A model generated the notes under the pieces. That model saw only the letters and a program-made list of their open reading frames with translations, had not been told where the DNA came from and did no database searches. Position numbers and translations under genes: made by a program. From assembly GCF_026914265.1 (NCBI RefSeq), contig NC_069131.1, positions 7,091,001 to 7,155,000 of the forward strand: a stretch of 64,000 nucleotides of DNA, written 5' to 3'. Origin of the DNA: Mya arenaria. Lineage: Eukaryota; Mollusca; Bivalvia; Myida; Myidae. The stretch's first letter is position 1; each line of letters begins with the position of its first letter. Shown piece after piece: positions 40,801 through 48,395 of this stretch.

Positions 40801-43800
40801 TGTGGGTCATTTCCCGGGGCCAATTCATTTTATTGCAGTTAAGTTCTGATAAATTTCACACATTTGAAAATTGATTTACATCTAATTGCGTGAATTGTTT
40901 TGATATTCTCATATATCTTATTATATATATTTTATCTCTTACAAGCACATACATTGAACAATATCATTTCTTTCCTAATTATCAGGTACCTCTTAGCATA
41001 GTTTTTGAGAACTTAAACTCTAATTATTGCTTATGGTCATTTAGTCATTGTAATTAAGTAGAGTGGCACGGAACGAAAGAAAACTGCTAGAGGTTTATAA
41101 AGTTGGCCTTCTAATCATCTTGTGTGAATAACACTGATCCCGTCGCCACATGCATCCTAAAACATTACCACCCCGTCATGCTGCATACTAGAAAGCCCTT
41201 GGAAATCATTGGCGACGGCAACTGCCTATATCGGGCATGCTCATTGATAGAGACAGGCAGTCAAGACAATCATGTATTGCTGAGACTTTTAGTTGCATTG
41301 AATTGTTAGAAAACGAATATTATTATGATGTCGAAAATTTCTTTACTGACAGTCGGCTTTTTACAAGTGATTACACTAAGGTAGTGCATGATTCCATTTT
41401 TATAAACACAGAATCAGAGCTCATACATCTGTATGCAATTAGTGCAGTTCTTCAAAGATGCATCGGTTCTTATTACCCACCACAGGTAAATTCTTACCTT
41501 TCGTCCGACCCATATACCCGTCGGGTTGTTGGTCGTGGCGTTACAGACCAGCCTACTGATGCTCTAATTATGTGGAGTCGGGCGGCACGCCCCTCTACCT
41601 GGAATCATTATGCCCCAAATCACTTCGTCTCACTAGTAGGAATAGATAATGCTGATGATGATGATGAGACTACCATAGATCTGATTATAGATGATGACAT
41701 GGACAGTATTGACCAGACTACAGTAATAAACACACCCTCAGATGAACATATTGACCAGACTACAGTAATAAACACAACCTCTAGAGCCGATCCTGAAAAC
41801 AAAGGTCAACCATCCCGTCAGACATGACCTCATTGGGGCGAACTGGACGAACAATAACTGCGAATCGATCAACCACGTGTTAAAACAATTGATAGAGTGG
41901 AAGTCAAAATCTCTTACAGACCTGATCGATGCAATACACAGACTTGTACGAGGTCAATTTGCCGAACTCCGCAGTGCCATAATCGGCACGGGCGAGTTCC
42001 GACTTGCCCCGACTCATGAAAAGTTCAAACTGACTAAAACAGACTGGGTTACTATGACATTAGAACAAAGGTCACGGCACTTTTCCAAGTACCGCAATCA
42101 CCTGTTCACGAACCCACGTCTACTGACGTCAACTAACGGACAGGTTATAATTGTGGCCCCAAAGACCCTTGGTAGGAAACCCGGACAAAGAAGAAGGAAG
42201 GTGAATGACAGAACTACTACATTGACAAAACGGACGAAGAAGGATAGTTAAGCTATACGAAGTTTTCATTGTATACGCCGTGTACCTGTTGTTGGGGCCC
42301 TTAATCACTAGGGTGGTAATACAATGAAGACCTAGTAAGCCCTTTCCTTTCACTTTATTCTATATTCAAGCATTAAAATACTTGAAATAGTATTGAAATT
42401 TAGTTATTTTAGTAATTCACAGGGGATTCCGGTATCTTGGTCATAACATAATCAGCGGTAAACTACCGGAATCCTTGTCACTTTCAGATTAAAACTCTTA
42501 ATTCATTCTATATTCAAGCATTAAAATACTTGAAATAGTATTGAAATTTAGTTATTTTAGTAATTCACAGGGGATTCCGGTAGTTTGGTCATAACATAAT
42601 CAGCGGTAAACTACCGGAATCCTTGTCACTTTCAGATTAAAACTCTTACTTCATTCTATATTCAAGCATTAACATACTTGAAACAGTATTGAAATTTAGT
42701 TATTTTAGTAATTCACAGGGGATTCCGGTAGCTTGGTCAAAACATAATCAGCGGTAAACTACCGGAATCCTTGTCACTTTTAGATTAAAACTCTTACTTC
42801 TTTCTATATTCAAGCATAGAAGTCAAAGGAATTTGTAACTGGCTGCTACATCGGAAGGCTCGATATATCTTTAGAAAATGACGATATCTAACATTTACGG
42901 GGTGAAATCTATCCAAGTCAGAGAAAATCGGATAGCCGCCATGTTGTCAACATTGACATCGATACAAAGGAAAAGCGTGTGTGTGACGCATACTGTAAAT
43001 GCAAACAAGGGTAAGTTTAACTTTTAATAACACCGGCCCTTCTTACAGTATTGTTGAAACAAAGATTAAATCATCGCACAATATGAGTAAATCATAAATG
43101 GCCCGAATGGGGAACCCGGAAGTGACATTAAATTACAGTTACATGCCAGCTATACAGTAAAACCTTGTATTCTATAGTATGAGTAGAAATGGTTTATTGG
43201 GGTTCTGCATAAAAAGTTTCAGTTCTAAGCGATTGAACACTCCCCCTTATGAATAATAATGTAATAGTTGACAAGTGACAATCGTGGGTGATACCAATCG
43301 TAACTTTAGCATTGCTCAAACATTCACATGCTTTGATTTTTGTTCTTACAGAAATTGTGGAACATGTTCACACACTCTGTAAAAGTAGACCTGGGAGGAA
43401 AAGTGCCCCCGGTGTGGGGCTCGAACTCACAACCACCAGAACACTAGCCCGGCGCTCTAACCAACTAAGCTGACCGGGCAGCTGGTTCTAACCCACACAC
43501 ACTACCCTCCCCCCATTTACCGGTTAAGGCTGGTGGAGGGTCTCCTGCTATTTACCGTTGACACCATTAAAGTATTAAGCAGGAAGTCCCCTTATTATTG
43601 TCTTCAACAAGCCTACCGCCACAGGGGACCTAGCATAAGACCGGAAACCCCCCCCCCCCCCACACACACACATTATATTTGCCAGTCCAGGCAATGTCAA
43701 CCGCAAGAGAAAGCCAGTGATGACAAGTTTTACAAATAATCGGTATGACCTATTTTAAAGCTTTTTATAACATTTAGTTTTACTTTGCTGTACAAAAGTA

Positions 43801-46800
43801 ATGGACTATTTGTCCAGAGAAAAACAACAACCACAAAACATTAGCTAGTATCTTGTCAATATTTCATTATGATATACATGTAGAAAGCAAACATCAAAGG
43901 CAGTAGCATTTACAGCTAGTATTAAAATATTTAACAATACATGTAACTGATTTATTTTAATATTGGCATCTTTTATTTATTTCAGGAAAGTGTGGTCTTT
44001 TGAAGAGAGTTCTTGAAGTTGTTCAGCATGTTGTTTTGATGGATTCTTGGAAGGATTTACCTCTATGATGTTAGCTTCAGTTCTGGAGTATAACACCAGT
44101 TGTTGCATATTTAATATCAGATTTATTAAATACATTATTGTTTTGCAAACATTACTTAAACTTTGATATTTCTTTTGTGTTTATGTAAGATATTGTAGGT
44201 GAATATCTCTTTATTGCAATGGCAAATATATTTTAAAATATATAGCATTAGCAGAAGTTATTTTTCACTGTTAAAGCTGCACTTTCACAGATTGATCACT
44301 TTGACAACTTACACAGGATTCGATTGCATTTATCATGTTTTGGCTCGGAGAAGTTTGCTTTGTGATTTATATATTAGGTCTTAATTTAAAGAATGCCAAA
44401 ATAAGCCGATTCTGAGACAAAAAGTGTCAAACTAGAATTCTGTGAGAGTGCAACTTTAAGAATACTGTTAATCGAGTGTGCATGTGATCCGGATTCTGAA
44501 CATTGGATGACCTATCATTAAATATTGTAGATTTACGTAAATGGCCCAAAATATAAGAATAACAATGAAAATACGTACATGTTTGACTTGTTCTTTATTC
44601 ATAATAAGTCTAAGTCTTTACAGCACATGTTTGGCAGAATCAAGTTCTAATGAACATAATAATTGATTTAAATGTACAGTGAAATAATTTGTTTTATACA
44701 GAAAATAATACCTTAACGATTCAGACCGATCTGTTCTCGTTTTGTTTTGGTGGTTCAAATATTTATCTGAGTTTTGGAGGAGGCCTAGCTGGTGTGAGCT
44801 GGTCAAATACAGTAGCTGCTTGAGGGTCAGTGTTTTCTTGATTGGATTTCCCGTCGACAAAGTGCTGATATGAAAATAAGAAATCAATGAAATGTGTCGG
44901 AATGACAGCTACAAAAGCCATTGTTTACATAGGAACTATACGAGTATATGAGATTCGGAAGCATGCGATGGTTCGGACAAAAATTTAGTTGTACGATATT
45001 TCCTGATTTACTTTGAAAGCAAAGCAGTTTATAAAAACTACATAACGGTATCAACAAAAATACCTCTATCTTGAATGAAATCAATCGTGTCCATGTTGAA
45101 CCTGATATTAAATGGCCATTAATGCCGATTTGACAACACAAGCCAAAGCATAAATGTACGATGTTTATAGTTTAAAAATAGAAACACTTATTTAGGTCAT
45201 GCACGGACAATTTCAGTATTAAATAAATTTTGAGCGGATTGAAATAAGTAGTTTTGTTAAAAAAAATACTTTTGTACAGACGTATAGATGTTTCGCCTTT
45301 GAACGATCTTTCAAAATTTCCAAGTTCAGCTGTTGATGAGGTCTTCCACAGAGTTTGATACAGCACTTGCATTTTTCTAAATAACTCGCTGGTTTCGAAT
45401 ACGGAACGAATTGTAAGCCATCTTTAGTCGGCCTGGCTACCTTGTATCCGAATTACAAGTGCCATGACAACACCTTTTTACCATAATACTTAAATAGGCG
45501 AGGAATTGCCAGCGCATGTATATGACGGACTCTGGTCAGTTTGACGGACAAAATGGCGGATAGCAACACGGCTTATCAGCCCTACATTCTGATTGGCTGA
45601 TAGGACCTGTCAATCAAATCCTGTCGTAAGGTCAATTGTATTCCAAAGCCATGCTTCTATGTACATGGAAATACCCAGCAAGCAAACCAGCATTGTGAGA
45701 TAAAATAAACTAGGGAGTCAGTTCATTATTTTATTTCAGGGTCAAAAGTACACAAAATTTCAAAAAAAAACTTTCAATATATGCAAAAGAAGTATTTAAA
45801 CTGCCTACCAGGTCTATGTTTGGTGTCAGCTCCCTCCTCCCCGCGTTGTTGTTTGCCCTTCCTAGCCTGACTCAGCCACGGCTTCTCATACGATCTATCA
45901 ACCAGATCTGTAAAAACATAAACAAATAATCACAGTTCATCTGCATTCATTCCTCACTAGAAAATATTAAGTATATATTATGGCTTCGCAACTCATAAAA
46001 TTTAGCTTTTGTTGCTCAATCAGTAAAATATATCTTACACTGAAACAACCAATTATAGTCTAGTCTCAGGGTTCTCAATAAGTTTCGGTTTAACCGTCTC
46101 GATTAGTAAAGTAACCGAACGGCTACTACTCATTTGAACCGTCCATTTTGGCCGGCAGCCGGTTCTTATTGAGAACACTGAGTCTACATTCTGCAAATAA
46201 CGATCTGCTGGATAAAACAATGATCATTAAATGAAGTCACCCTTTAACATTGGATATTTTTTTAAATATTGTTCTAAATACTTGACACTATTATTCTGAC
46301 TAGCAGACAAAACAGTTTCTTTACAAACTAAATGGTATTATAATCAGTAAATTACTGACCCGGGCTGCTGGCCACTGCCCAGGATTGGGACACAGCCTTG
46401 TCAGGACTTCGAGTTCTGCGGGCTAAAAAAAATGAATAAAAATGTTATATGAACATAATTACTGATGGGAATTCAATAAGAAAACAAAGAGGCCAACTTT
46501 AATATTATGAACCACATGGTTAAACTTGAGGCAAATTTGAGCTTCTGCCATTTATATATCATTGTATCTTAAAAATGTTGCAGTTCTTTTTTTGTGGTAA
46601 AGAAATAGATGCTATAAAATATTTTTTACGGAAGCTACTGTAAGTTTTAAGCAGTACAAACATTTATATGGAAAGAAGATTTCAACTAGTAAAAGGAATA
46701 TTGATTGAAGTATATTATAATTTTATAAATATTTCCTGTATACACACCTGCTCTCTCTGGGGATCTCTTTTCAGCTGCCCCTGTTTTCAATTCCTGGGGA

Positions 46801-48395
46801 GACAAGTTTACAACTTTTAAATAATAGTTCATGTTTATGAACAAGCATAACTATAAGTCAGTTTGGACAGAGGTGTTTTTCTCTATATATATCCACGATG
46901 ATAAGAACAGCATTAAACTCTAACAGCACATTCAGCTATCCTTACAAGTGAGTTAATCAAAATAATTTCGAATAACGTCGAAGTACTGGTAAGATAATAC
47001 TGACCAGTGCAATATAGACATTAATTTATATTTACATGAAACAGTATGCATGTTAATTCAATAAAAATATTCAAGATCAGTGTTTTCCACCTTTTTTGAA
47101 TAAGATCAGGGCCCTTTTGAATTGTGAAAATAGTTACCAAATACCTGAAATTGAAAATTTACCAAACGGTAATATATTTCAAACAAAACAACCAAGCAAA
47201 GCCCCCTTTCAGATCATGAATTAGGATAATTATTAAGAGAATAAAATTGCATTTAAAGATGCACTCTCACAGATTGAACGTTTTGACAACTTTTTTTTAT
47301 TTTTTGTCTTGGAACAAGCCATTTTTGCGAAAATCCATGGAAACCAATTATATAAGACTGCTGACAAAAACTTAGATCGCGGATTATTACATTTAAGTTC
47401 AAAAGTTGATGTTTTATGCATTTTTCTTAAACCGTTAGTAAAGGTTTAAGCCAAAATCTACGATCTGATTTTTTGTCAGCAATCTTATATCAATAGTTAG
47501 CAAACATTTACGCAAAAAAAATCTTTTTCCATGACAAAAAATAAGAAAGTTGTAAAAATGGCATATCTTTGAGAGTGCAGCTTTAAACATATCATTCTGT
47601 TGTAATTTTACTTCTAAATTTAAAAAAAGAAAGATCTGTTATATTGTGAATTTTTGTAAAAAACATTTTGGGATTGTGAATGGGGCCCTATTTGTTCTTA
47701 CATCATACTGGCCTTATACATGTACCGGTATACCAATTTCATTCATATATATAACAACACACCATTTATACTTATTTCTCTTAGCCGGATTTTTACAAAG
47801 CTAATAGCTTATAGAATAATGCCCAAGTCAGTTGCCTGGGTCCAAATATGTACCGATGTCCTTATTGATAAAGTGTGCAAGGTATGTCACAGAAATTTCA
47901 TACCTTGGGGACCGGGATGCCCGCCTTCCTGTAGAGGCACCGGATCATGTACACAACAGGGTCATCTGGCTGCTCATGGACCACCTTTGTCATCAAATCC
48001 TTTAAAAAATAAAGAAATATATATATATACAAAAATGAACATACCTGAAAACAGCATTTTTGTTGTCACACCAACCAGACATACAGAAGCCGATTTAGCT
48101 TAGAATGTTTTCTTATTTCAACCTTTTTTTAAAAAATAGCTCAGTTACTTTAAAAATCTTTTTCACATATATTATTCATTGACTTATAGAATTAGATAAT
48201 TGATTCCCACTAATAGCGATCTTTTTTCCTGGTCTGACTTACACATTATCCGAATTAACATATCCGGACAGTATGCTAATTAACACACAATAAGAGTGAA
48301 ATATCTTTGTTCAGTAGATATATTGTACCCCTTACCTCAAAAAGGGACGTTAGTTTGTGTTTATCCATGTATTGCTGTACTCTCAATTTCGACAT
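19839..48395 (-). CDS. C8orf34: C8orf34 (vestibule-1) homolog, 18 exons, 509 residues
   Basis: Coding exons in transcript order: 48395-48336, 47999-47904, 46793-46748, 46422-46360, 45907-45809, 36246-36059, 31113-30983, 30316-30165, 29684-29617, 27496-27450, 25386-25364, 24538-24479, 24182-24094, 23211-23135, 21575-21440, 21189-21036, 20646-20614 and 19846-19839. All are GT-AG, every phase agrees, and the sum is 1530 bp. Residues 1-52 (VQQYMDKHKLTSLFE, then MTKVVHEQPDDPVVYMIRCL) form a RIIa/DPY-30-like docking helix pair. Landmarks that match my memory of vertebrate C8orf34 are YEKPWLSQARK, RKTKPGWSAD, DDPLAGEIML, IELLEDPEDLMREGVT and VWSVPDSDGE, in the same order and over a similar total length. 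The remainder is acidic, Ser-rich and probably disordered. The biological role of the family is poorly known; a scaffold that docks to an amphipathic helix is only an inference. Large introns carry a LINE, satellites and a foldback element. Confidence 0.82.
20740..20935. other. Intron segment, no feature recognised
   Basis: This AT-rich intron sequence lies between the exons at 21036-21189 and 20614-20646. It has poly-A runs on the plus strand and no coding or repeat structure that I could identify. Much of the remaining intron sequence at 19847-20613 is similar, with diverged repeats ending in TTTTGACGGACAAAAGGAAG near 20505. Confidence 0.3.
21883..22246. mobile_element. TTAA-flanked palindromic MITE, TIR AGCTGCACTCTCACAGA
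   Basis: The element starts TTAAAGCTGCACTCTCACAG and ends CTGTGAGAGTGCAGCTTTAA, with TTAA on both sides. The two halves are long imperfect inverted repeats: CTGCTGACAAAAAATTAGATC is mirrored by GATCTGATTTTTTGTCAGC, each split here by a centre near 22070. A TTAA target is typical of piggyBac- or Kolobok-like non-autonomous elements. Relatives are at 47253-47586, 44271-44459 and, interrupted, at about 27600-29162. Confidence 0.8.
22260..22724. mobile_element. DNA element with CAGGGCTTTTTCT termini and 5-bp flanking repeat
   Basis: The left terminus CAGGGCTTTTTCT and the right terminus AGAAAAAGCCCTG are perfect inverted repeats. TCCAA flanks both sides directly (22255-22259 and 22725-22729). 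A small perfect hairpin, GGGTCCGA...TCGGACCC, lies near the right end (22682-22700). It is non-coding and in the intron between the exons at 23135-23211 and 21440-21575. Confidence 0.75.
22880..23450. repeat. Diverged repeat partly overlapping the 23135-23211 exon surroundings
   Basis: Two related stretches, about 22930-23110 and 23275-23440, share AGTTTCATTWGAATATCTTG and a following GACTTATGGC/GAGTCATGGC. They lie on either side of the exon at 23135-23211. They resemble the satellite-type interspersed repeats seen elsewhere in the window. Confidence 0.4.
25044..25222 (-). repeat. SINE of the 13684 family, minus orientation
   Basis: It contains GAGTGTGGTCTTGTGTTGTG, AGAACCCGGAGAAAACCCAC and an inverted tRNA-like head (GGTGAGAAGCGAGTGCGCTA). 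The core matches the plus copy at 13684-13880 in reverse complement. It lies in the intron between the exons at 25364-25386 and 24479-24538. Confidence 0.75.
25400..27440. other. Intron of the C8orf34 homolog, little recognisable
   Basis: About 2 kb of AT-rich sequence with no convincing exon on either strand. Short words such as TTGTTCAGAGCTTTGTTAAAAT (around 27046 and, weaker, 26868) also appear near 57720, suggesting a dispersed palindromic MITE. Nothing else is supported. Confidence 0.4.
27600..29162. mobile_element. TTAA-type MITE interrupted by a satellite-bearing element
   Basis: The left part (about 27610-27840) matches the middle of the TTAA MITE at 21883-22246, including GGCTTAAACCGTTACTAACGG and TAATTTTTTGTCAGCAGTCG. 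The right terminus (29112-29162) reads AAAGTTGTCAAAACGTTCAA and ends GTGCAGCTTTAA. The 1.26 kb between them is a separate insertion (27856-29112). The left MITE terminus is degraded or absent. Confidence 0.65.
27856..29112. mobile_element. Satellite-bearing element with AACCAGGTTTT termini, nested in a MITE
   Basis: AACCAGGTTTT at the left end is mirrored by AAAACCTGGTT at the right end. Inside are about eight tandem units of about 140-150 bp with TTATTGGGCAGAAACCATTT, TTCTATTTTTAGTAACAG, and a C-rich GACCTTGACCTTAGCCCC block. Near the right end, CCCGCCCATCCGCCCGCCCG and a second hairpin word (AACCCGGTTTTCGTTG) occur. It is non-coding. Confidence 0.7.
29225..29600. repeat. Three diverged tandem units of about 130-145 bp
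   Basis: The phrase CTACAATAATTAYAGCAATG recurs near 29250, 29370 and 29500. Each is followed by a CACA(T/C)CCAACC-like word and GTGTGAGAGGC. The block ends just before the exon at 29617-29684 of the C8orf34 homolog. Confidence 0.6.
31694..35124 (-). pseudogene. LINE ORF2: endonuclease, reverse transcriptase, zinc knuckle; one frameshift
   Basis: The frame opens directly after the ORF1 TAG and has no ATG before the endonuclease motif VVWNIDGL (near 35080). Domains in order: an APE-type endonuclease (ETWLES; NNLILAGDFNARTS; later SVIDYVICSDDIL), then a reverse transcriptase with KHGKSGGNDSLTPEFY, YRGISLLNVLGKIY, TGLKQGCLCSPILF and the catalytic FADD (near 32885-32896). A C-terminal region with CKLCNLDIETEFHFIIKC forms a CCHC knuckle. 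A one-base loss near 32338 (CTAAAATACTC) ends the main frame at 32323. The rest continues in the 31694-32395 frame. Without this lesion the protein would be about 1140 residues, normal for the group. Clade assignment (CR1/L2-like or another) needs phylogeny. Confidence 0.85.
35125..35958 (-). CDS. LINE ORF1: coiled coil and RRM-like RNA-binding protein
   Basis: An open frame runs from about 35958 to a TAG at 35125-35127. The first in-frame ATG visible is just inside (about 35890), and the true start is missing through 5' truncation. The N-terminal third is a heptad coiled coil with many Glu, Lys and Ile residues. It is followed by MRVFNLPFDDQCKQNPERYI, a hydrophobic-aromatic RRM-like strand, then IVTLRRDDDKFRIFGGRDNL, and a basic RRQRLRLNVLREQGRKAYYY segment. 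This is the usual order of an ORF1 protein that binds LINE RNA. The C-terminus is polar (Asn/Asp/Gln-rich). Confidence 0.75.
   Translation of the reverse strand, partial: SENRILEAINASENRLSAEINSMRASIDQISSDIKDLKMEQSNIRKEFGTLKSDVIHVSERQEIIDLDHEQLHNDINRNEERISSLDERMDILERESIKGNMRVFNLPFDDQCKQNPERYIKDTVLKVACPEEKWYDDDIKYVKWVGATKDGRQPLTIVTLRRDDDKFRIFGGRDNLRSRNIRIGNDLTRRQRLRLNVLREQGRKAYYYNGELRSVDTSPDQPKQNEHVYKTARRVLPANGIHHNEHDNATQNSDDTNTDMDTQSQQVPFNLNTDTI
36518..37290. mobile_element. Satellite-bearing element with ATGCCCCCAC termini
   Basis: The left terminus ATGCCCCCACTT is mirrored by the right terminus GTGGGGGCAT. Between them are four units of about 165 bp containing GGGCCGTAACTCCTAAATGA, TTGATCAAGATATTATGGTC and GGTGAGGATTGGACAAACG. 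The right part includes a pure (ACGT)n run (37212-37250). It is non-coding. Related G-rich termini bound the element at 59993-62677. Confidence 0.7.
37212..37250. repeat. (ACGT)n microsatellite
   Basis: About nine to ten uninterrupted ACGT tetranucleotides. The motif is its own reverse complement, so the tract can extrude as a cruciform. It sits at the right end of the satellite-bearing element at 36518-37290. Confidence 0.9.
37690..40064. repeat. Left arm array: 12 units of 184/185 or 221/222 bp with higher-order structure
   Basis: GTGACAAGGATTCCGG starts near 37789 and recurs 12 times at spacings of 185, 184, 185, 184, 221, 185, 222, 185, 184, 221 and 185. Each unit holds a hairpin core, GGATTCCGGTAG ... 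CTACCGGAATCC, around about 45 bp. Longer units carry an extra TTTTTGGTACCAAAATCTAA segment. Variant bases (GTGCACC versus GTATACC, GCCAATTATAACG) show that a five-unit block is repeated at an offset of 997 bp. Degenerate copies of ACCGGAATCC lie just outside at 37640-37675. Confidence 0.9.
40065..41123. other. AT-rich stretch between the left array and the OTU frame
   Basis: No reading frame or repeat was recognised. It contains ATCGATC-type words near 40720-40785 (CCGATAAGGGTTTTTATTGG; ATCAGATTAGGGATTTTATT), which look like two related short motifs. It may hold the promoter of the OTU frame, but no element was identified. Confidence 0.3.
41124..41827 (+). pseudogene. OTU-like cysteine protease domain, one frameshift
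   Basis: The first part reads LEIIGDGNCLYRACSLIETG, the OTU signature with catalytic Asp and Cys (GDGNC). A one-base loss near 41291-41296 shifts into the second frame, which continues ELLENEYYYDVENFF. That frame ends its fold with WNHYAPNHFVSLVGID, where NHFVSLV supplies the catalytic His. The spacing between Cys and His (about 130 residues) is normal for OTU domains. A 50-residue Asp-rich tail follows, with a doubled DQTTVINT motif, ending at TGA 41825-41827. A plausible start is the ATG at 41179. OTU enzymes remove ubiquitin; OTU domains also occur in transposon-encoded proteins. The gene lies on the plus strand inside an intron of the minus-strand C8orf34 homolog. Confidence 0.65.
41772..42251 (+). 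pseudogene. C-terminal part of a MULE-like transposase
   Basis: This frame overlaps the end of the OTU frame in another phase. It reads ILKTKVNHPV, then NWTNNNCESINHVLKQLIEW, then DLIDAIHRLVRGQFAEL. The TNNxxESxN pattern is typical of the helix that carries the last acidic residue of MULE/IS-type DDE transposases, with Glu in CESIN as the candidate. The C-terminus is basic (KPGQRRRKVNDR). The earlier two thirds of a transposase, including the first two Asp residues, are absent, so this is an internal-deletion derivative. Family assignment is by motif memory only. Confidence 0.5.
42400..42817. repeat. Right arm array: three units of about 149 bp, inverted relative to the left arm
   Basis: GGGGATTCCGGTA occurs near 42422, 42574 and 42720. 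Each copy is followed by CTACCGGAATCCTTGTCACT about 45 bp later. The reverse complement reads AAGTGACAAGGATTCCGGTA ... GCTACCGGAATCCCCTG, the same core as the left array. The flanking spacer (TCTATATTCAAGCAT) is different. The last unit stops abruptly at TTCAAGCAT (42817). Confidence 0.9.
42819..43012 (+). pseudogene. Possible SWIM-type zinc-finger exon fragment
   Basis: After an acceptor-like TAG, the frame reads KSKEFVTGCYIGRLDISLEN, then a TAA (near 42889), then GEIYPSQRKSDSRHVVNIDI and KRVCDAYCKCKQG, up to a good donor (GGGTAAGT at 43010). The PSQR...VCDAYCKCK pattern resembles the start of SWIM domains found in many molluscan proteins. The later Cys-His pair was not found. It abuts the right array directly. 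The stop codon and lack of partner exons make it a relic. Confidence 0.4.
43397..43480 (-). repeat. tRNA-Thr(AGT)-like SINE head or tRNA pseudogene
   Basis: On the minus strand the sequence begins GCCCGGTCAGCTTAGTTGGT and folds into a cloverleaf: the acceptor stem pairs at 6 of 7 positions, the anticodon loop is CTAGTGT, and the B box is GTTCGAGCCCC. It continues into GGGGGCACTTTTCC without a terminator run. The G1-G72 mismatch and the extended 3' sequence favour a SINE-derived copy over an active gene. Confidence 0.5.
43500..45538. other. Right interior of the composite element, mostly featureless
   Basis: Apart from the MITE at 44271-44459, a C12 run followed by (CA)n at 43650-43672 and AT-rich DNA, nothing coding is supported. 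A putative exon-like stretch at 43986-44070 (acceptor TTTATTTCAG, then GKCGLLKRVLEVV) is not in phase with the SWIM-like fragment. Confidence 0.35.
44271..44459. mobile_element. Short TTAA-flanked MITE
   Basis: It starts TTAAAGCTGCACTTTCACAG and ends TGTGAGAGTGCAACTTTAA, with TTAA at both borders. At 189 bp it is an internally shortened relative of the element at 21883-22246. Confidence 0.7.
46067..46180 (+). mobile_element. MITE of the CAGGGTTCTCAATAAG family
   Basis: CAGGGTTCTCAATAAG and CTTATTGAGAACACTG are the ends. AGTCT flanks both sides (46062-46066 and 46181-46185). The interior GAACCGTCCATTTTGGCCGG is shared with the copy at 57251-57411. It lies in intron 4 of the C8orf34 homolog. 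Confidence 0.7.
47253..47586. mobile_element. TTAA-flanked palindromic MITE
   Basis: It starts TTAAAGATGCACTCTCACAG and ends TTTGAGAGTGCAGCTTTAA, with TTAA at both borders. Internal halves match the copy at 21883-22246 (TATATAAGACTGCTGACAAA; TCTGATTTTTTGTCAGCAAT). It is in intron 2 of the C8orf34 homolog. Confidence 0.8.

Larger units (their letters stand above)
37503..45636. mobile_element. Candidate composite foldback / MULE-like DNA transposon
   Basis: A 16-bp perfect inverted repeat, ATTGACCTTACGACAG, lies at 37503-37518 and 45621-45636. A second inverted match, GTCCGTCAAAC, lies further in (37568-37578 and 45539-45549). Between them come a left tandem array (37690-40064), an OTU-like reading frame, a MULE-like transposase tail (to 42251) and a right array (42400-42817). 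The core of the right array is the reverse complement of the left unit. Inverted arms built from tandem subrepeats are the hallmark of foldback elements, and Drosophila FB/NOF is MULE-related. No target duplication is evident at the outer ends, so the outer border could instead belong to a second element that hosts the first. The whole lies in the intron between C8orf34 exons 5 and 6. Confidence 0.5.

Noticed and set aside
43397..43480. Functional tRNA-Thr gene
   Set aside because: A mismatch at the first acceptor pair, no T-run terminator and an extended SINE-like 3' sequence.
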